Made by a program: the position numbers and the translations under genes. Positions 8,849-23,850 of a stretch of 64,000 nucleotides of DNA are shown here, one piece after another (positions within the stretch are counted from its first letter, which is position 1; each line of letters opens with the position of its first letter). The stretch spans positions 33,361 through 97,360 of the forward strand of contig JAFLEE010000009.1 of assembly GCA_017302015.1 (NCBI GenBank). Direction: 5' to 3'. Source of the stretch: Spirochaetota bacterium. GTDB taxonomy: Bacteria > Spirochaetota > UBA12135 > COTS27 > JAFLEE01. The notes under the pieces were generated by a model that was not told where the DNA came from, searched no databases, and saw only the letters and a list, made by a program, of their open reading frames with translations.

Positions 8849-10217
8849 AGAGGCCGTCCCCGGTCTCGGGCGCCGCGGGGCGCGTGACCTTGTTGAAATA
8901 CATCAGATTGGCCGCGTTGCGCGAGGCCTCGTCCACCACCATGGCGACGAGCACGCCGACGACGCCGAGATGGGCCCAATGGGTGAAGCCCCAGGAACCC
9001 AGGGTGATCCAGAGGGTGGAGATCCCCATCACCACCACGAAGAACCAGACGTGCCCCATGCTGCGGATGGCGCTGGCGGTGATCACGTTCACGGATCGGA
9101 GGACGAGGAGCAGGGCCGTCAGGCCGAAAAAGAGCGGGAGGGAGACGACCCCGCCGCGCGAAGCGGAGGGGGAAAGCGCTTCCCATGCGGCGGGGCCGAA
9201 GAGGGCGATCGCCGCGGCGCAGACGGCGAGGCCGGCCCCCGCGAGGAGGAGCGCGGTGCGCAGCCATTGGCGGATGGCCGGGAAATTCCCCGCGCCGAAT
9301 TCCCGGGCGGTGAGGGTGAGCACGGCGCGGGAGAAGCCCGAGGCGAGGATGAGGAAGAGCCCCTGGACCCGCATGGAGACCTGGTAGAGCGCGGGGTGCA
9401 GGGGGTCGTCGTCGAGGAGCCATTTGGTGATGAAGAAGACGCCGGTGGTCCACAGCACCCACTCGACCACCGTGGTGGAGGAGAGGCGGCCCACGCCGCG
9501 CGCGTGCGCCTTCCAGCCCCGGAGGCACGGGCGGAGGGAGCGCTCGCGATGGGTCATGGCGCGCACGCCCAGGGCGAGCACGAGGAGTTCGGCGAAGCAC
9601 GAGGCGACCTCGGCGATGGCGGCCCCCCGTATGCCCATGGCGGGGAAGCCGCCGTGGCCGAAGATGAGGAGGTAATCGAGGACCCCCTTCACCGCCAAAG
9701 CCGCCGCGGCCCCGCCCAATAGCAGCCGAGGCCTTCCGTAGGCGGTGGCGACCGCGCGCAGGCCCGCCGTGGCGAACATCGGAAGCAGCGTGGCGAGGGT
9801 GAGGGTCAGGAACGAGAGGGCCTCGGCGCCCACCTCGCCCCGGGCCCCGATGAGGTCGAGGAGGCTCGTTTGGAAAAGGCCGAGGAGGACGGTGCTCCCC
9901 ACCGCGGCCAGGGCGAGGAGCAAGTAGCCGGTGCCGAGGATGGCGCCCTGGCCCTCGGGCGCTTCTTTCCTGCCCAAGGATTGGGCGAGGGCGGCCTGGA
10001 TCCCGATGGAGAGCCCGGCCGAGATGAGGAGGAAGTACTGGCGCAGGGTGAGGGCCACTCCGATGGCCGCGAGGCTCGTGGTGCTATAGGCGCCGAGCAT
10101 GGCCGTGTCGATGAGGCCGGTGACCATCCCCGCCGACTGGGCCAGGCTGATGGGGAGCCCGAGGGCGAGGAGCGTTCGGGATCGGGGGGAGAGGGAAAGG
10201 GCGGGGAAGCGCGACAT
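8835..10217 (-). CDS. MATE-family multidrug/metabolite exporter
   Basis: 460 residues, about 12 membrane helices in two homologous halves, with a MATE-like first helix (LGLPISLAQSAGMVTGLIDTAM) and the later RSVNVITASAIRSMG segment. MATE proteins export organic cations or other small molecules using Na+ or H+ gradients. A strong Shine-Dalgarno (GGGGAGGA) precedes ATG 10217. A promoter (TTTACA, 16 nt, TAAAAT) lies just upstream. Co-transcription with a GH2 enzyme and control by a neighbouring AraC regulator suggest a role in handling a glycoside or aglycone, perhaps exporting a toxic aglycone released by the GH2 enzyme; that is inference. Confidence 0.9.
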   Translation of the reverse strand: MSRFPALSLSPRSRTLLALGLPISLAQSAGMVTGLIDTAMLGAYSTTSLAAIGVALTLRQYFLLISAGLSIGIQAALAQSLGRKEAPEGQGAILGTGYLLLALAAVGSTVLLGLFQTSLLDLIGARGEVGAEALSFLTLTLATLLPMFATAGLRAVATAYGRPRLLLGGAAAALAVKGVLDYLLIFGHGGFPAMGIRGAAIAEVASCFAELLVLALGVRAMTHRERSLRPCLRGWKAHARGVGRLSSTTVVEWVLWTTGVFFITKWLLDDDPLHPALYQVSMRVQGLFLILASGFSRAVLTLTAREFGAGNFPAIRQWLRTALLLAGAGLAVCAAAIALFGPAAWEALSPSASRGGVVSLPLFFGLTALLLVLRSVNVITASAIRSMGHVWFFVVVMGISTLWITLGSWGFTHWAHLGVVGVLVAMVVDEASRNAANLMYFNKVTRPAAPETGDGLYAQN

Positions 10218-10236
10218 GGGGGAAATCCTCCCCGTT

Positions 10237-10264
10237 ATTTTAGGACGCCGGGGGGGGATGTAAA
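10237..10264 (-). promoter_or_regulatory. Promoter of MATE-GH2 operon
   Basis: Reading on the minus strand, -35 TTTACA (10259-10264), a 16-nt spacer, and -10 TAAAAT (10237-10242). The -10 ends 19 nt before the ATG at 10217, leaving room for the visible Shine-Dalgarno. The proximal AAATGGA repeat overlaps the -35 box, as expected for an AraC-type activator site. Confidence 0.65.
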
Positions 10265-10288
10265 TGGATGGAACTTCCCGGAAATGGA
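10262..10288. promoter_or_regulatory. Direct repeat AAATGGA x2, candidate AraC-type binding site
   Basis: AAATGGA occurs at 10262-10268 and 10282-10288, 20 bp apart (about two helical turns) and in the same orientation. The proximal copy overlaps the -35 of the MATE promoter. AraC-family activators typically bind two direct half-sites about 21 bp apart abutting the -35. The AraC gene ends at 10296, so the site sits between regulator and target. Confidence 0.5.
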
Positions 10289-10295
10289 CAAAATT

Positions 10296-11033
10296 TCAGG
10301 CCGGGTTATTTCGGCGCCGGTAGGCGCTGGGGGTGAGCCCGACCTTGCGGCGGAAGAGCCGCGAGAAGTAGTAGGGATCCTCGAAGCCGATCATGCGCGC
10401 GACCTCGGCCACCGGAACGCCCGTGGTTTCGAGGAGGGATTTGCCCTCATTGAGGCGGAGTTCGATGAGGAACTCCATGGGGGTCCTCCCCTCGTCGGCG
10501 CGGAAGGCTTCGAGGAGGGTCCGGTAGGGCGCGCCGCATCGCCTCGCGCCGTCGCGGATGGTGAAGGCGTGGTCGTGGATATGGTCGACGAGCAGGTGCT
10601 TGAGGCGCTCGGTCGTCGGACGTCTGCCCAGGGGCGCGCGGGAGACTTGGGAGAGGAAGACCGCCAGGAGATGGTCGCAGGACTCGCCCGGCTTCTGGCC
10701 GTTGAGGAGGAACTCGCGGTGGAGCAGGCGCAGCAGGTCTTCGATATTCGAGCCGAGGAGGTGCGTCATGAGGCGCGGCTTGCGTGGGAGGTCCGCCCGG
10801 TAGAAGCGCAGCCCGAGGTTCGAGTAGGTCTTCTTCGCCTTCTCTTGGTGCGCCAGGCGCGGCGGCGTCAGGAGGAGCGCGCCGGGCTCGAAGGCCAGCC
10901 GTTCGTCCCCCACGCTCACCACGCCTTCTCCGCTCAGGTAAAAGACCGCTTCCCAAAGGTCATGGGCGTGGGCTGGGAAGGACGCCATGGGCCCCGTCTG
11001 CCAAATACGGAGGAGATTGAACGGGGGCGCCAT
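10296..11033 (-). CDS. AraC-family transcriptional regulator (cupin + HTH)
   Basis: 245 residues from ATG 11033: an N-terminal cupin-like sensing domain with His residues (FPAHAHDLWEAVFYLSGEG) and a C-terminal double helix-turn-helix (about 145-240) ending in the AraC signature region MIGFEDPYYFSRLFRRKVGLTPSAYRRR. A TTG start at 11078 is open too, but that codon is part of the -35 box, so ATG 11033 is chosen. It lies just upstream of, and in the same direction as, the MATE-GH2 operon and probably activates it in response to a sugar ligand. Confidence 0.92.
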   Translation of the reverse strand: MAPPFNLLRIWQTGPMASFPAHAHDLWEAVFYLSGEGVVSVGDERLAFEPGALLLTPPRLAHQEKAKKTYSNLGLRFYRADLPRKPRLMTHLLGSNIEDLLRLLHREFLLNGQKPGESCDHLLAVFLSQVSRAPLGRRPTTERLKHLLVDHIHDHAFTIRDGARRCGAPYRTLLEAFRADEGRTPMEFLIELRLNEGKSLLETTGVPVAEVARMIGFEDPYYFSRLFRRKVGLTPSAYRRRNNPA

Positions 11034-11049
11034 GGCGGGGAGACGGAGA

Positions 11050-11078
11050 ATTTTAGGGGCTTCGGACGGGGGTGTCAA
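11050..11078 (-). promoter_or_regulatory. Promoter of AraC gene
   Basis: Minus-strand TTGACA (11073-11078), a 17-nt spacer and TAAAAT (11050-11055): a perfect -35 at optimal spacing with a five-of-six -10. The -10 ends 16 nt before ATG 11033, giving a predicted leader of about 9-10 nt. Confidence 0.75.
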
Positions 11079-11111
11079 ACCTCCCGCGGGCCCCGCCCCG
11101 GGGGGACCGGA

Positions 11112-13250
<2,139 letters not shown>

Positions 13251-13256
13251 CCCATT

Positions 13257-13285
13257 AATGTAACCCGGGCGGTCGGCGGAGCCAA
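13257..13285 (-). promoter_or_regulatory. Promoter of copper ATPase, -10 adjacent to start codon
   Basis: Minus strand: TTGGCT (13280-13285), 17 nt, TACATT (13257-13262). Only 6 nt separate the -10 from ATG 13250, so transcription should begin at or next to the start codon (leaderless). Confidence 0.5.
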
Positions 13286-13303
13286 TTCGGGCGGTCCGCC
13301 CAT

Positions 13304-13332
13304 TTGACCCCGGGTCCATTCCGTTGTACCGT
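13304..13332 (+). promoter_or_regulatory. Candidate promoter of methyltransferase-like gene
   Basis: TTGACC (13304-13309), 17 nt, TACCGT (13327-13332). The -35 is good and the -10 weak. It is divergent from the copper ATPase promoter and leaves a leader containing an AAGGA ribosome site before ATG 13358. Confidence 0.4.
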
Positions 13333-13357
13333 CCTGCATCCCAATCAAGGAATCGCG

Positions 13358-14200
13358 ATGGGCCTCCTGACCCGCCTGCGGGATATCCGCCAGAATACGC
13401 TTAAGATCCCCGCGCTCCAGGCCGCCGCGGTCGCCGACTACCTCGAGACCCACCTCTACCGCAACCCGAAGTACGCCGACCCCCGGGGGCTGACGCGCTA
13501 CGAGCGCCAGACCTATTCCCAGGGCGGCGAAGACGGCATCATCGCCGAGATCGTAAGGCGCATCGGCGCCCCCGGCAAGACCTTCGCCGAGTTCGGGGTC
13601 ACCGACGGCCTCGAATGCAATACCGCGTTCCTGCTCGCCCAGGGGTGGCGCGGCACCTGGATCGACGGGGACCGCCGCTACCTGAAGGCCATCGCGCGCA
13701 AGTTCGGCTTCCTCATGGACGAGGGCAAACTCAAGGTCCTCCACGCCTTCATCACCCGCGAGAATATCGAGGGGCTCTTCCGCGAGGCGCAGGTGCCGAC
13801 CGAACTGGATTTCCTGAGCATCGACATCGACGGCAACGATTATTGGGTCTGGAAGGCCCTGTCGTCCTACCGCCCCCGGGCGGTGGTCATCGAGTACAAC
13901 GCCTTCTTCGGGCCCGAGGCGCGTTGGGTCATGCGCTACAACCCCGACCATGTCTGGAATCGCCAGGGAACCTATTACGGGGCCAGCCTGAAATCCCTCG
14001 AACTGCTCGGCCGCGAAATGGGGTACACCTTGGTCGGCGCGAGTTTCACCTGCACCAACGCCTTCTTCGTCCGCGACGACCTCGTGGGCGACCATTTCCT
14101 GCCGCCCTTCACCTCGGAGGCCCTCTACGAGCCGCCGCGGTATTTCCTCCTGAGGCGAAACGGGCACGCCAGCGATTTCGGGCCCTTCGAAATCAGGTAA
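13358..14200 (+). CDS. FkbM-like/methyltransferase-fold protein
   Basis: 280 residues from ATG 13358, chosen because an AAGGA sits 6 nt upstream; an open TTG at 13304 lies inside the promoter. The protein has a [17 protein letters not shown] segment followed by a Rossmann-like glycine motif ([14 protein letters not shown]), then WIDGDRRYL, a [14 protein letters not shown] strand and RAVVIEYN, the pattern of FkbM-type or related SAM-dependent methyltransferase folds often linked to polysaccharide or glycolipid biosynthesis. No partner genes reveal the substrate. Confidence 0.65.
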   Translation: MGLLTRLRDIRQNTLKIPALQAAAVADYLETHLYRNPKYADPRGLTRYERQTYSQGGEDGIIAEIVRRIGAPGKTFAEFGVTDGLECNTAFLLAQGWRGTWIDGDRRYLKAIARKFGFLMDEGKLKVLHAFITRENIEGLFREAQVPTELDFLSIDIDGNDYWVWKALSSYRPRAVVIEYNAFFGPEARWVMRYNPDHVWNRQGTYYGASLKSLELLGREMGYTLVGASFTCTNAFFVRDDLVGDHFLPPFTSEALYEPPRYFLLRRNGHASDFGPFEIR

Positions 14201-14284
14201 CGGGCGTTCTTGGGCTTCGGCGCCTTCGCGATGGGCACCGGCGGGTGGGGTAAACCTGGAAAGCCTCGGGCCCGTCGATCCTTG

Positions 14285-14291
14285 CTATAAT
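14285..14291 (+). promoter_or_regulatory. Consensus -10 box of AIM24-family gene
   Basis: A perfect TATAAT at 14286-14291, 27 nt before ATG 14319. No good -35 is visible at 16-18 nt. The following leader has a GGAG ribosome site. Confidence 0.5.
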
Positions 14292-14318
14292 CTGGCATTC
14301 CCATCACGGAGTTCCCCC

Positions 14319-15110
14319 ATGGCCAGCCACGAAATCGACTATAAGATCTTCGGCGACGATTTGCAGGTCGTCGAGGTGGAACTCGACCCCCACGAGACCG
14401 TCATCGCCGAAGCCGGCATGATGAACTGGATGGAAGAGGGCATCGCCTGGGAAGCCCGCATGGGCGACGGCAGCCAACCCAACCAGGGCCTCTTGGGCAC
14501 GATCTTCTCCGCCGGCAAGCGCCTGCTCACCGGGGAGTCGCTCTTCATGACCCATTTCACCAACCAGGGCGCGGCGAAATCCCGGGTGGCCTTCGCGGCC
14601 CCGTATCCGGGGAAGATCATCCCCCTCGATCTCAAGGCCCTCGGCGGCGATGTCATCTGCCAAAAAGACGCCTTCCTGTGCGCCGCCCTGGGCACCTCCG
14701 TCGATATCGCCTTCTCCAAACGCATCGGGGCCGGCTTCTTCGGCGGCGAGGGCTTCATCCTCCAGCGGCTTCGGGGGGATGGAAAGGCCTTCGTCCACGC
14801 CGGCGGCACCATCGTGGAGCGCGAACTTTCCGGCCAGACCCTGCGGGTGGACACCGGCTGCATCGTCGGCTTCACCGCGGGGATCGACTACGATATCCAA
14901 CTCGCCGGGGGGATGAAATCCGTCTTCTTCGGCGGCGAGGGCCTCTTCCTCGCCACCCTGCGCGGCACCGGGAAGGTATGGCTTCAGAGCCTGCCGTTCT
15001 CGCGCCTGGCCGATCGCATCATCGCCCGGGCGCCCCGCCATGGGGGCAGTTCCCAGGATGAAGGTTCGGTGCTCGGCGGCCTGGGCCGCGTGCTCGGGGG
15101 AGACCGCTAG
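14319..15110 (+). CDS. AIM24/TIGR00266 family protein
   Basis: 263 residues matching the TIGR00266 (AIM24, DUF124) family: a beta-rich trimeric fold with repeated segments such as [21 protein letters not shown] near the N-terminus, a [13 protein letters not shown] motif, [17 protein letters not shown] and [20 protein letters not shown]. Family length is about 250. The function is unknown; eukaryotic relatives act in mitochondrial organisation. Cytoplasmic, no signal peptide. It starts with a GGAG ribosome site and its own TATAAT; it faces the convergent marR gene. Confidence 0.88.
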   Translation: MASHEIDYKIFGDDLQVVEVELDPHETVIAEAGMMNWMEEGIAWEARMGDGSQPNQGLLGTIFSAGKRLLTGESLFMTHFTNQGAAKSRVAFAAPYPGKIIPLDLKALGGDVICQKDAFLCAALGTSVDIAFSKRIGAGFFGGEGFILQRLRGDGKAFVHAGGTIVERELSGQTLRVDTGCIVGFTAGIDYDIQLAGGMKSVFFGGEGLFLATLRGTGKVWLQSLPFSRLADRIIARAPRHGGSSQDEGSVLGGLGRVLGGDR

Positions 15111-15151
15111 GCCACCGCGAGGCCCCACGGCACGGGGGGCCCGGGAAGAAC

Positions 15152-15646
15152 TTACGGAGCGCGGCGCTCGGCGGGTTCGCCGGGGGGGATGCAGTCGCGC
15201 AGGCGATCGAGAAAATCGCTCACGCGGCGCGCCTCGGCGGCGGGGAGGGCATGGAAGCGCGCCTCGTCTTCGAGGATCGCCTGGTCGAGTTTCTTAAGGA
15301 GCGCGAGGCCCGCCGCGGTGATCACCACGTCGACGGCCCGGCGGTTCTGGGGGCAGATGGTGCGCTTCACCAGGCGCTTTTTCTCGAGCTTATCCACCAG
15401 GCGCGAGGTATTGCTGGATTTATCGATCATGCGCTCGGTGAGGAGGGCGATGGTGGCGGGGACCGGCTGCTGGCCCCGGAGGATGCGCAGGAGGTTGAAT
15501 TGGGGCGGGGTGAGGCCGAAAGGCCGCAGCAGGCGCCCGTGGCGGAATTCCATCCAATGGGCCGTGAAGAGGAGGTTGATCACCAGGCGCTGGTGCTCGG
15601 AATGGAAAAGGCGCTGCTTAATCTCGTCTTCGATGCTGGGAGACAT
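15152..15646 (-). CDS. MarR-family transcriptional regulator
   Basis: 164 residues with a MarR winged helix: FGLTPPQFNLLRILRG, then the recognition segment (IDKSSNTSRLVDKLEKKRLVKR) and the wing (NRRAVDVVITAAGLALLKKL). MarR dimers usually repress divergent genes and release DNA on binding phenolic or quinone-like ligands or on oxidation. Divergent from the yceI gene, with 120-odd bp holding both promoters. The few Cys residues give no strong hint of redox sensing. Confidence 0.93.
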   Translation of the reverse strand: MSPSIEDEIKQRLFHSEHQRLVINLLFTAHWMEFRHGRLLRPFGLTPPQFNLLRILRGQQPVPATIALLTERMIDKSSNTSRLVDKLEKKRLVKRTICPQNRRAVDVVITAAGLALLKKLDQAILEDEARFHALPAAEARRVSDFLDRLRDCIPPGEPAERRAP

Positions 15647-15663
15647 GGGGGCCCCGTCTCTCC

Positions 15664-15692
15664 ATCTTAACCGGACCGGCGGGGGGCGTCAA
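15664..15692 (-). promoter_or_regulatory. Promoter of marR
   Basis: Minus strand TTGACG (15687-15692), 17 nt, TAAGAT (15664-15669). The -10 ends 17 nt before ATG 15646. Confidence 0.6.
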
Positions 15693-15709
15693 GAGCCCGG
15701 GGTCGCATC

Positions 15710-15738
15710 TTGACAATTGTAGCGACATGTATTATTCT
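15710..15738 (+). promoter_or_regulatory. Promoter of yceI
   Basis: TTGACA (15710-15715), 17 nt, TATTCT (15733-15738), a strong sigma70-like promoter in a locally AT-rich patch. It overlaps three TGTA-containing elements that could be the MarR operator. Confidence 0.7.
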
Positions 15739-15742
15739 TGTA
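15718..15742. promoter_or_regulatory. Three helically phased TGTA elements, candidate MarR operator
   Basis: TGTA occurs at 15718-15721, 15728-15731 and 15739-15742 (contexts TTGTAG, ATGTAT, TTGTAT), spaced 10 and 11 bp, covering the region between -35 and just past -10 of the yceI promoter. Placement suits repression by the divergent MarR protein. Confidence 0.35.
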
Positions 15743-15780
15743 TCAACATCAAACGGGCCTGAAGGCCCATGGAGCACCGC

Positions 15781-16356
15781 ATGATCCGCCAAACCCTTCT
15801 CATCGTCGCCCTCGCCACCGGGGTCGCCCTCGCCCAGGCCAAGAGCTACGAGTTCGACGTCGCCCACAGCACGATCGGCTTCACCGTCACCCACCTCACC
15901 ATCAACGAGGTCCCGGGAAGCTTCAAGGAGTTCACCGGCACCTTCGCCTGGGACGAGAAGAACCCCGCCAATTCCAAGCTCGAAGTCGTCGCCAAGGCCG
16001 CCAGCATCGATACCGCCAACGCCAAGCGCGACGAGCACCTGAAATCCCCCGACTTCTTCGACGTGGCCAAGACCCCCGACGTGAAGTTCACCGCCAAGTC
16101 CTTCAAGGCGGAATCGGGCAACCAATACACGGTCTCGGGCGACCTCTCCTTCCACGGCGTCACCAAGGCCGTGAGTTTCCCGATCACGGTCACCCCCGAA
16201 GTGACCCACCCCATGTCCAAACAGCAGGTGCGCGGCCTGAAGGCCATCTTCACCGTGAAGCGCACGGATTTCAAGTTGGCCGAGAAATTCCCCATGATGG
16301 TCGTGGGCGACGAAGTCTCGGTCAAGGTCGTGGCCGAGGTTTCGCGCAAACCCTGA
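15781..16356 (+). CDS. YceI-family periplasmic lipid-binding-like protein
   Basis: 191 residues from ATG 15781 (GGAG 7 nt upstream; an in-frame ATG at 15769 lacks this spacing). Signal peptide at residues 1-20 (IRQTLLIVALATGVALAQA), then the YceI lipocalin-like barrel: YEFDVAHSTIGFTVTH, FTGTFAWDEKNP, KFTAKSFK, GDLSFHGVTKAVSFPITV. YceI proteins bind polyisoprenoid or quinone-like lipids in the periplasm. Paired with a divergent MarR regulator, a common arrangement in stress or lipophile responses. Followed by a strong terminator. Confidence 0.93.
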   Translation: MIRQTLLIVALATGVALAQAKSYEFDVAHSTIGFTVTHLTINEVPGSFKEFTGTFAWDEKNPANSKLEVVAKAASIDTANAKRDEHLKSPDFFDVAKTPDVKFTAKSFKAESGNQYTVSGDLSFHGVTKAVSFPITVTPEVTHPMSKQQVRGLKAIFTVKRTDFKLAEKFPMMVVGDEVSVKVVAEVSRKP

Positions 16357-16398
16357 GGCCGCTTCCCTTCCCCGGGAGGGCGCTTTTCGCCTTCCCCC

Positions 16399-16427
16399 AA
16401 AAAACCGGGTCACGCGCCCGGTTTTTT
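16399..16427 (+). terminator. Rho-independent terminator after yceI
   Basis: An inverted repeat of AAAAAACCGGG and CCCGGTTTTTT with a 7-nt loop. The 3' arm ends in six T. The symmetric A and T tracts mean it could act in both directions. Confidence 0.85.
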
Positions 16428-16581
16428 GCGTTCGGGCGCCTTTGAAACCGAAGGATAATACCCAAGGCGCCTAGATAAGGGGGGCGCCCGCCGCCAAGCC
16501 CCATCCCTCGCCCTTCCCGGAATCCTCACCGGGCCGATTCGACCCGGGCGCTGGGCAGAAAAATCTCCCCGCCCCGTCGCC

Positions 16582-16610
16582 TTGACAGGCGGACCCGGCG
16601 GGATGATAAT
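16582..16610 (+). promoter_or_regulatory. Promoter of FAD oxidoreductase gene
   Basis: TTGACA (16582-16587), 17 nt, GATAAT (16605-16610): close to consensus. The 316-bp gap 16357-16672 otherwise holds the yceI terminator, the operator just downstream and a leader hairpin (GCCCGCC/GGCGGGC, 16633-16653) before the AGGAG ribosome site. Confidence 0.8.
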
Positions 16611-16624
16611 TGCTATCATAGCAA
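16610..16624. promoter_or_regulatory. Perfect palindrome TTGCTAT-C-ATAGCAA at transcription start
   Basis: 7-bp arms around one central base, starting at the last base of the -10 and covering the predicted transcription start of the FAD oxidoreductase gene. The position fits a repressor operator. The binding protein is not identified nearby. Confidence 0.6.
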
Positions 16625-16672
16625 GATAGAGCGCCCGCCGTGCGGAGGCGGGCGGCTCACCAGGAGTTCGGG

Positions 16673-18475
16673 ATGCAGGTCAGCGGCCTTCGGGAACAAC
16701 AGCTCCAAGCCGATTTTTGCGTGGTGGGCGGGGGCATGGCGGGGCTCTGCGCCGCGGTGGCCGCGGCCCGGCGGGGGGCCAAGACGATCCTCATCCACGA
16801 GCGGCCGGTGCTCGGGGGGAACGCCTCCTCCGAAATTCGCATGCACATCTGCGGGGCCCACGGCAGCCATAACCGCGAAACAGGCATCCTCGAGGAGATC
16901 GCCCTCGAGAATATGCACCGCAACCCCCACCGCAATTATTCGATCTGGGATAGCGTCCTCTACCAATTCGCCGCGTTCCAGCCGGGGCTGCACCTGGTGC
17001 TCAATTGTTCGGTGAACGGCGTGTCCATGGAGGGAAGTCGCATCGCCTCCGTGCGCGGTTGGCAACTCTCCACCCAGTCGTGGGTGAACGTGAAGGCCAA
17101 GGTCTTCGCCGATTGCAGCGGCGACAGCATCCTCGCCCCGCTCACCGGCGCCGAGTTCCGCTGGGGGCGCGAGGCGGCCTCCGAGTTCGGCGAAGACATC
17201 GAGCCGCCGGTGGCGGACAAGAAGACGATGGGCTTAAGTTGCCTGCTGCAGGCTAAAGCGTCCCCCCGGGAGACCTCCTTCGTCGCGCCCGCCTGGGCCC
17301 ACGTCTTCCCCAAGGGCGACCCCATCCTCGACCTCAAGAACGAGAAGGGCCATTATTACCGCGGCCACGCCCTGGGCCGGGAGACCTGCAATTTCTGGTG
17401 GATCGAGAGCGGCGGAGAACAAGACAGCATCGACGATTCCGAAGCCATCCGCCATGAGCTCCAGAAGATCGTCTGGGGCGTGTGGGACCATATCAAGAAC
17501 CAGGACGACCACGGCTGCGCGAAGATCGACCTCGATTGGGTGGGATCGCTCCCCGGCCGGCGCGAGAGCCGCCGCTACGTGGGCGACCATATCCTCACCC
17601 AGAACGACGTGCGGGGCGATAGCCGATTCCCCGATCTCGTGGCCTACGGCGGCTGGTCCATGGACGACCACCATCCGGCGGGCTTCCGGTATCCGGGCCA
17701 TCCCACCACCTTCCACCCCGCGCCCTCGCCCTACGGCATCCCCTACCGCTGCCTGTATTCGAAGAACATCGAAAACCTCATGTTCGCGGGGCGCAATATC
17801 AGCACCACCCATGCCGCCCTCAGTTCCTGCCGCGTGATGGCGACCTGCGCCCTCCTCGGCCAAGCGGTGGGCACGGCGGCCGCCCTCGCCACGGCGTCGG
17901 GCCTGACCCCGCGGCAAGTGGGCCAGCAGAAGATCGCCGAGCTCAAGCAGGCGCTCATGGACGACGATTGCTACCTCCCCTGGAACAAGCGCGCCGTTCC
18001 CGCGCTAACCGGGGGGGCCACCCTCCAGGGCGGGGCGCCGGGCTTGGAGGCCCTGCGCAACGGGCACGACCGCACGATCGGAAGCGAAGACAACGGCGTC
18101 TCCCTGCCCCTCGGCCAGCCGGTCACTTATGAATGGAAAGGGGCCCAACCGGTCTCCCGGGCGGCCTTCACCTTCGATAGCGACCTCAACCGGGAGAAGA
18201 CCACCGAGCATAAAAAGCTCCGCGGGCCGCTGATGATCGACGATTCGCCGCTCAAGACGGAACACCCCGTCCCCGTGCCGCCGACCATGGTGAAGGGTTT
18301 CCTCGTCGAGGTGCGCCGCCCCGACGGGGCCTGGGAACTCGCGCACCGCATCGAGGGGAATTTCCAGCGCCGGGTGCGCCTGCCCCTCTCCGGGGAGGCC
18401 ACGGGGCTGCGGTTCACCCCGAAGGCCACTTGGGGAGAGCCAGTGGCCCACGTTTTCTCCTTCGACGTGGGTTAG
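16673..18475 (+). CDS. FAD-dependent oxidoreductase (PF12831-like) with C-terminal sugar-binding-like domain
   Basis: 600 residues from ATG 16673 (AGGAG 6 nt upstream). The N-terminus has a dinucleotide-binding GGGMAG motif and an acidic strand end (ILIHERPVLGGNASSE), then DCSGDS and, near residue 375, the second FAD motif (NLMFAGRNISTTHAALSSCR), as in PF12831-type oxidoreductases abundant in polysaccharide-degrading PVC bacteria. From about residue 450 a discoidin/carbohydrate-binding-like region (GSEDNGVSLPLGQPVTYEW) follows. No signal peptide. It precedes a lacZ-type GH2 gene by 84 nt, suggesting a redox step on a glycan-derived substrate; the true reaction is unknown. Confidence 0.85.
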   Translation: MQVSGLREQQLQADFCVVGGGMAGLCAAVAAARRGAKTILIHERPVLGGNASSEIRMHICGAHGSHNRETGILEEIALENMHRNPHRNYSIWDSVLYQFAAFQPGLHLVLNCSVNGVSMEGSRIASVRGWQLSTQSWVNVKAKVFADCSGDSILAPLTGAEFRWGREAASEFGEDIEPPVADKKTMGLSCLLQAKASPRETSFVAPAWAHVFPKGDPILDLKNEKGHYYRGHALGRETCNFWWIESGGEQDSIDDSEAIRHELQKIVWGVWDHIKNQDDHGCAKIDLDWVGSLPGRRESRRYVGDHILTQNDVRGDSRFPDLVAYGGWSMDDHHPAGFRYPGHPTTFHPAPSPYGIPYRCLYSKNIENLMFAGRNISTTHAALSSCRVMATCALLGQAVGTAAALATASGLTPRQVGQQKIAELKQALMDDDCYLPWNKRAVPALTGGATLQGGAPGLEALRNGHDRTIGSEDNGVSLPLGQPVTYEWKGAQPVSRAAFTFDSDLNREKTTEHKKLRGPLMIDDSPLKTEHPVPVPPTMVKGFLVEVRRPDGAWELAHRIEGNFQRRVRLPLSGEATGLRFTPKATWGEPVAHVFSFDVG

Positions 18476-18548
18476 GGGCTCCGCACGTCTCGCCGGGGCG
18501 GGGCCGCGCCAAGGCCCCGGGGCGCCCCCGCACGGGGAACCCGCGGGG

Positions 18549-23421
<4,873 letters not shown>

Positions 23422-23424
23422 GTC

Positions 23425-23850
23425 ATGCCCAAACCGAGGTTTTCCTATACGATCGAGGACATAAAAAAACATGCCACCGCAAGGCATGGACGTTGCTTAT
23501 CGAAGAAATACCTGGGGAACGCTGTCCACTTAAAGTGGGAGTGTAAACTCAAGCATCGGTGGATGTCGACACTGGGGAATGTTTTGCAGGGAAAATGGTG
23601 CCGCAAATGCGGATCAATCGCCGCCGCCAAGGCAAAGATCCGTCATTCAATTCCGGAGATGAGGACATTGGCGAAGGAAAAGGGAGGGCGATGCCTTTCG
23701 AAGATGGTAATACCTAAACAAAATTGGATTGGGAATGTAATAAATGAGATTGGTTTAAGTCTACCTGTGAAAAGGGAATATCGGGCAATTGATGCCCATG
23801 GTGCGATGACAAGAGATTGGGCAAGTTGCTTCATCGAAGAAGTCTTTTGA
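23425..23850 (+). pseudogene. Zinc-ribbon/treble-clef repeat protein, decayed
   Basis: 141-residue open frame. Residues 14-62 form one clear repeat of a known type: GRCLSKKYLGN, WECKLKHRW, then GKWCRKCG, with Cys placement of a zinc ribbon. A second repeat begins (GGRCLSK, residues 87-93) but breaks; in another frame from about 23700 the expected continuation is readable (GNT, stop, TKLDWECNK, stop, then TCEKG) with two stops. So a longer array of repeats has been frameshifted and truncated. Such repeats occur in DNA-binding or endonuclease-associated proteins of mobile DNA. AT-rich codon use unlike its neighbours. Confidence 0.6.

Noticed and set aside
14285-14291. TATAAT before the AIM24 gene as another leaderless case
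   Set aside because: It ends 27 nt before the ATG and a GGAG ribosome site lies between, so it is an ordinary leadered gene.
18476-18545. GC-rich dyads before lacZ as a terminator
   Set aside because: Stems are possible but no T-tract follows; in DNA this GC-rich such dyads are expected by chance.
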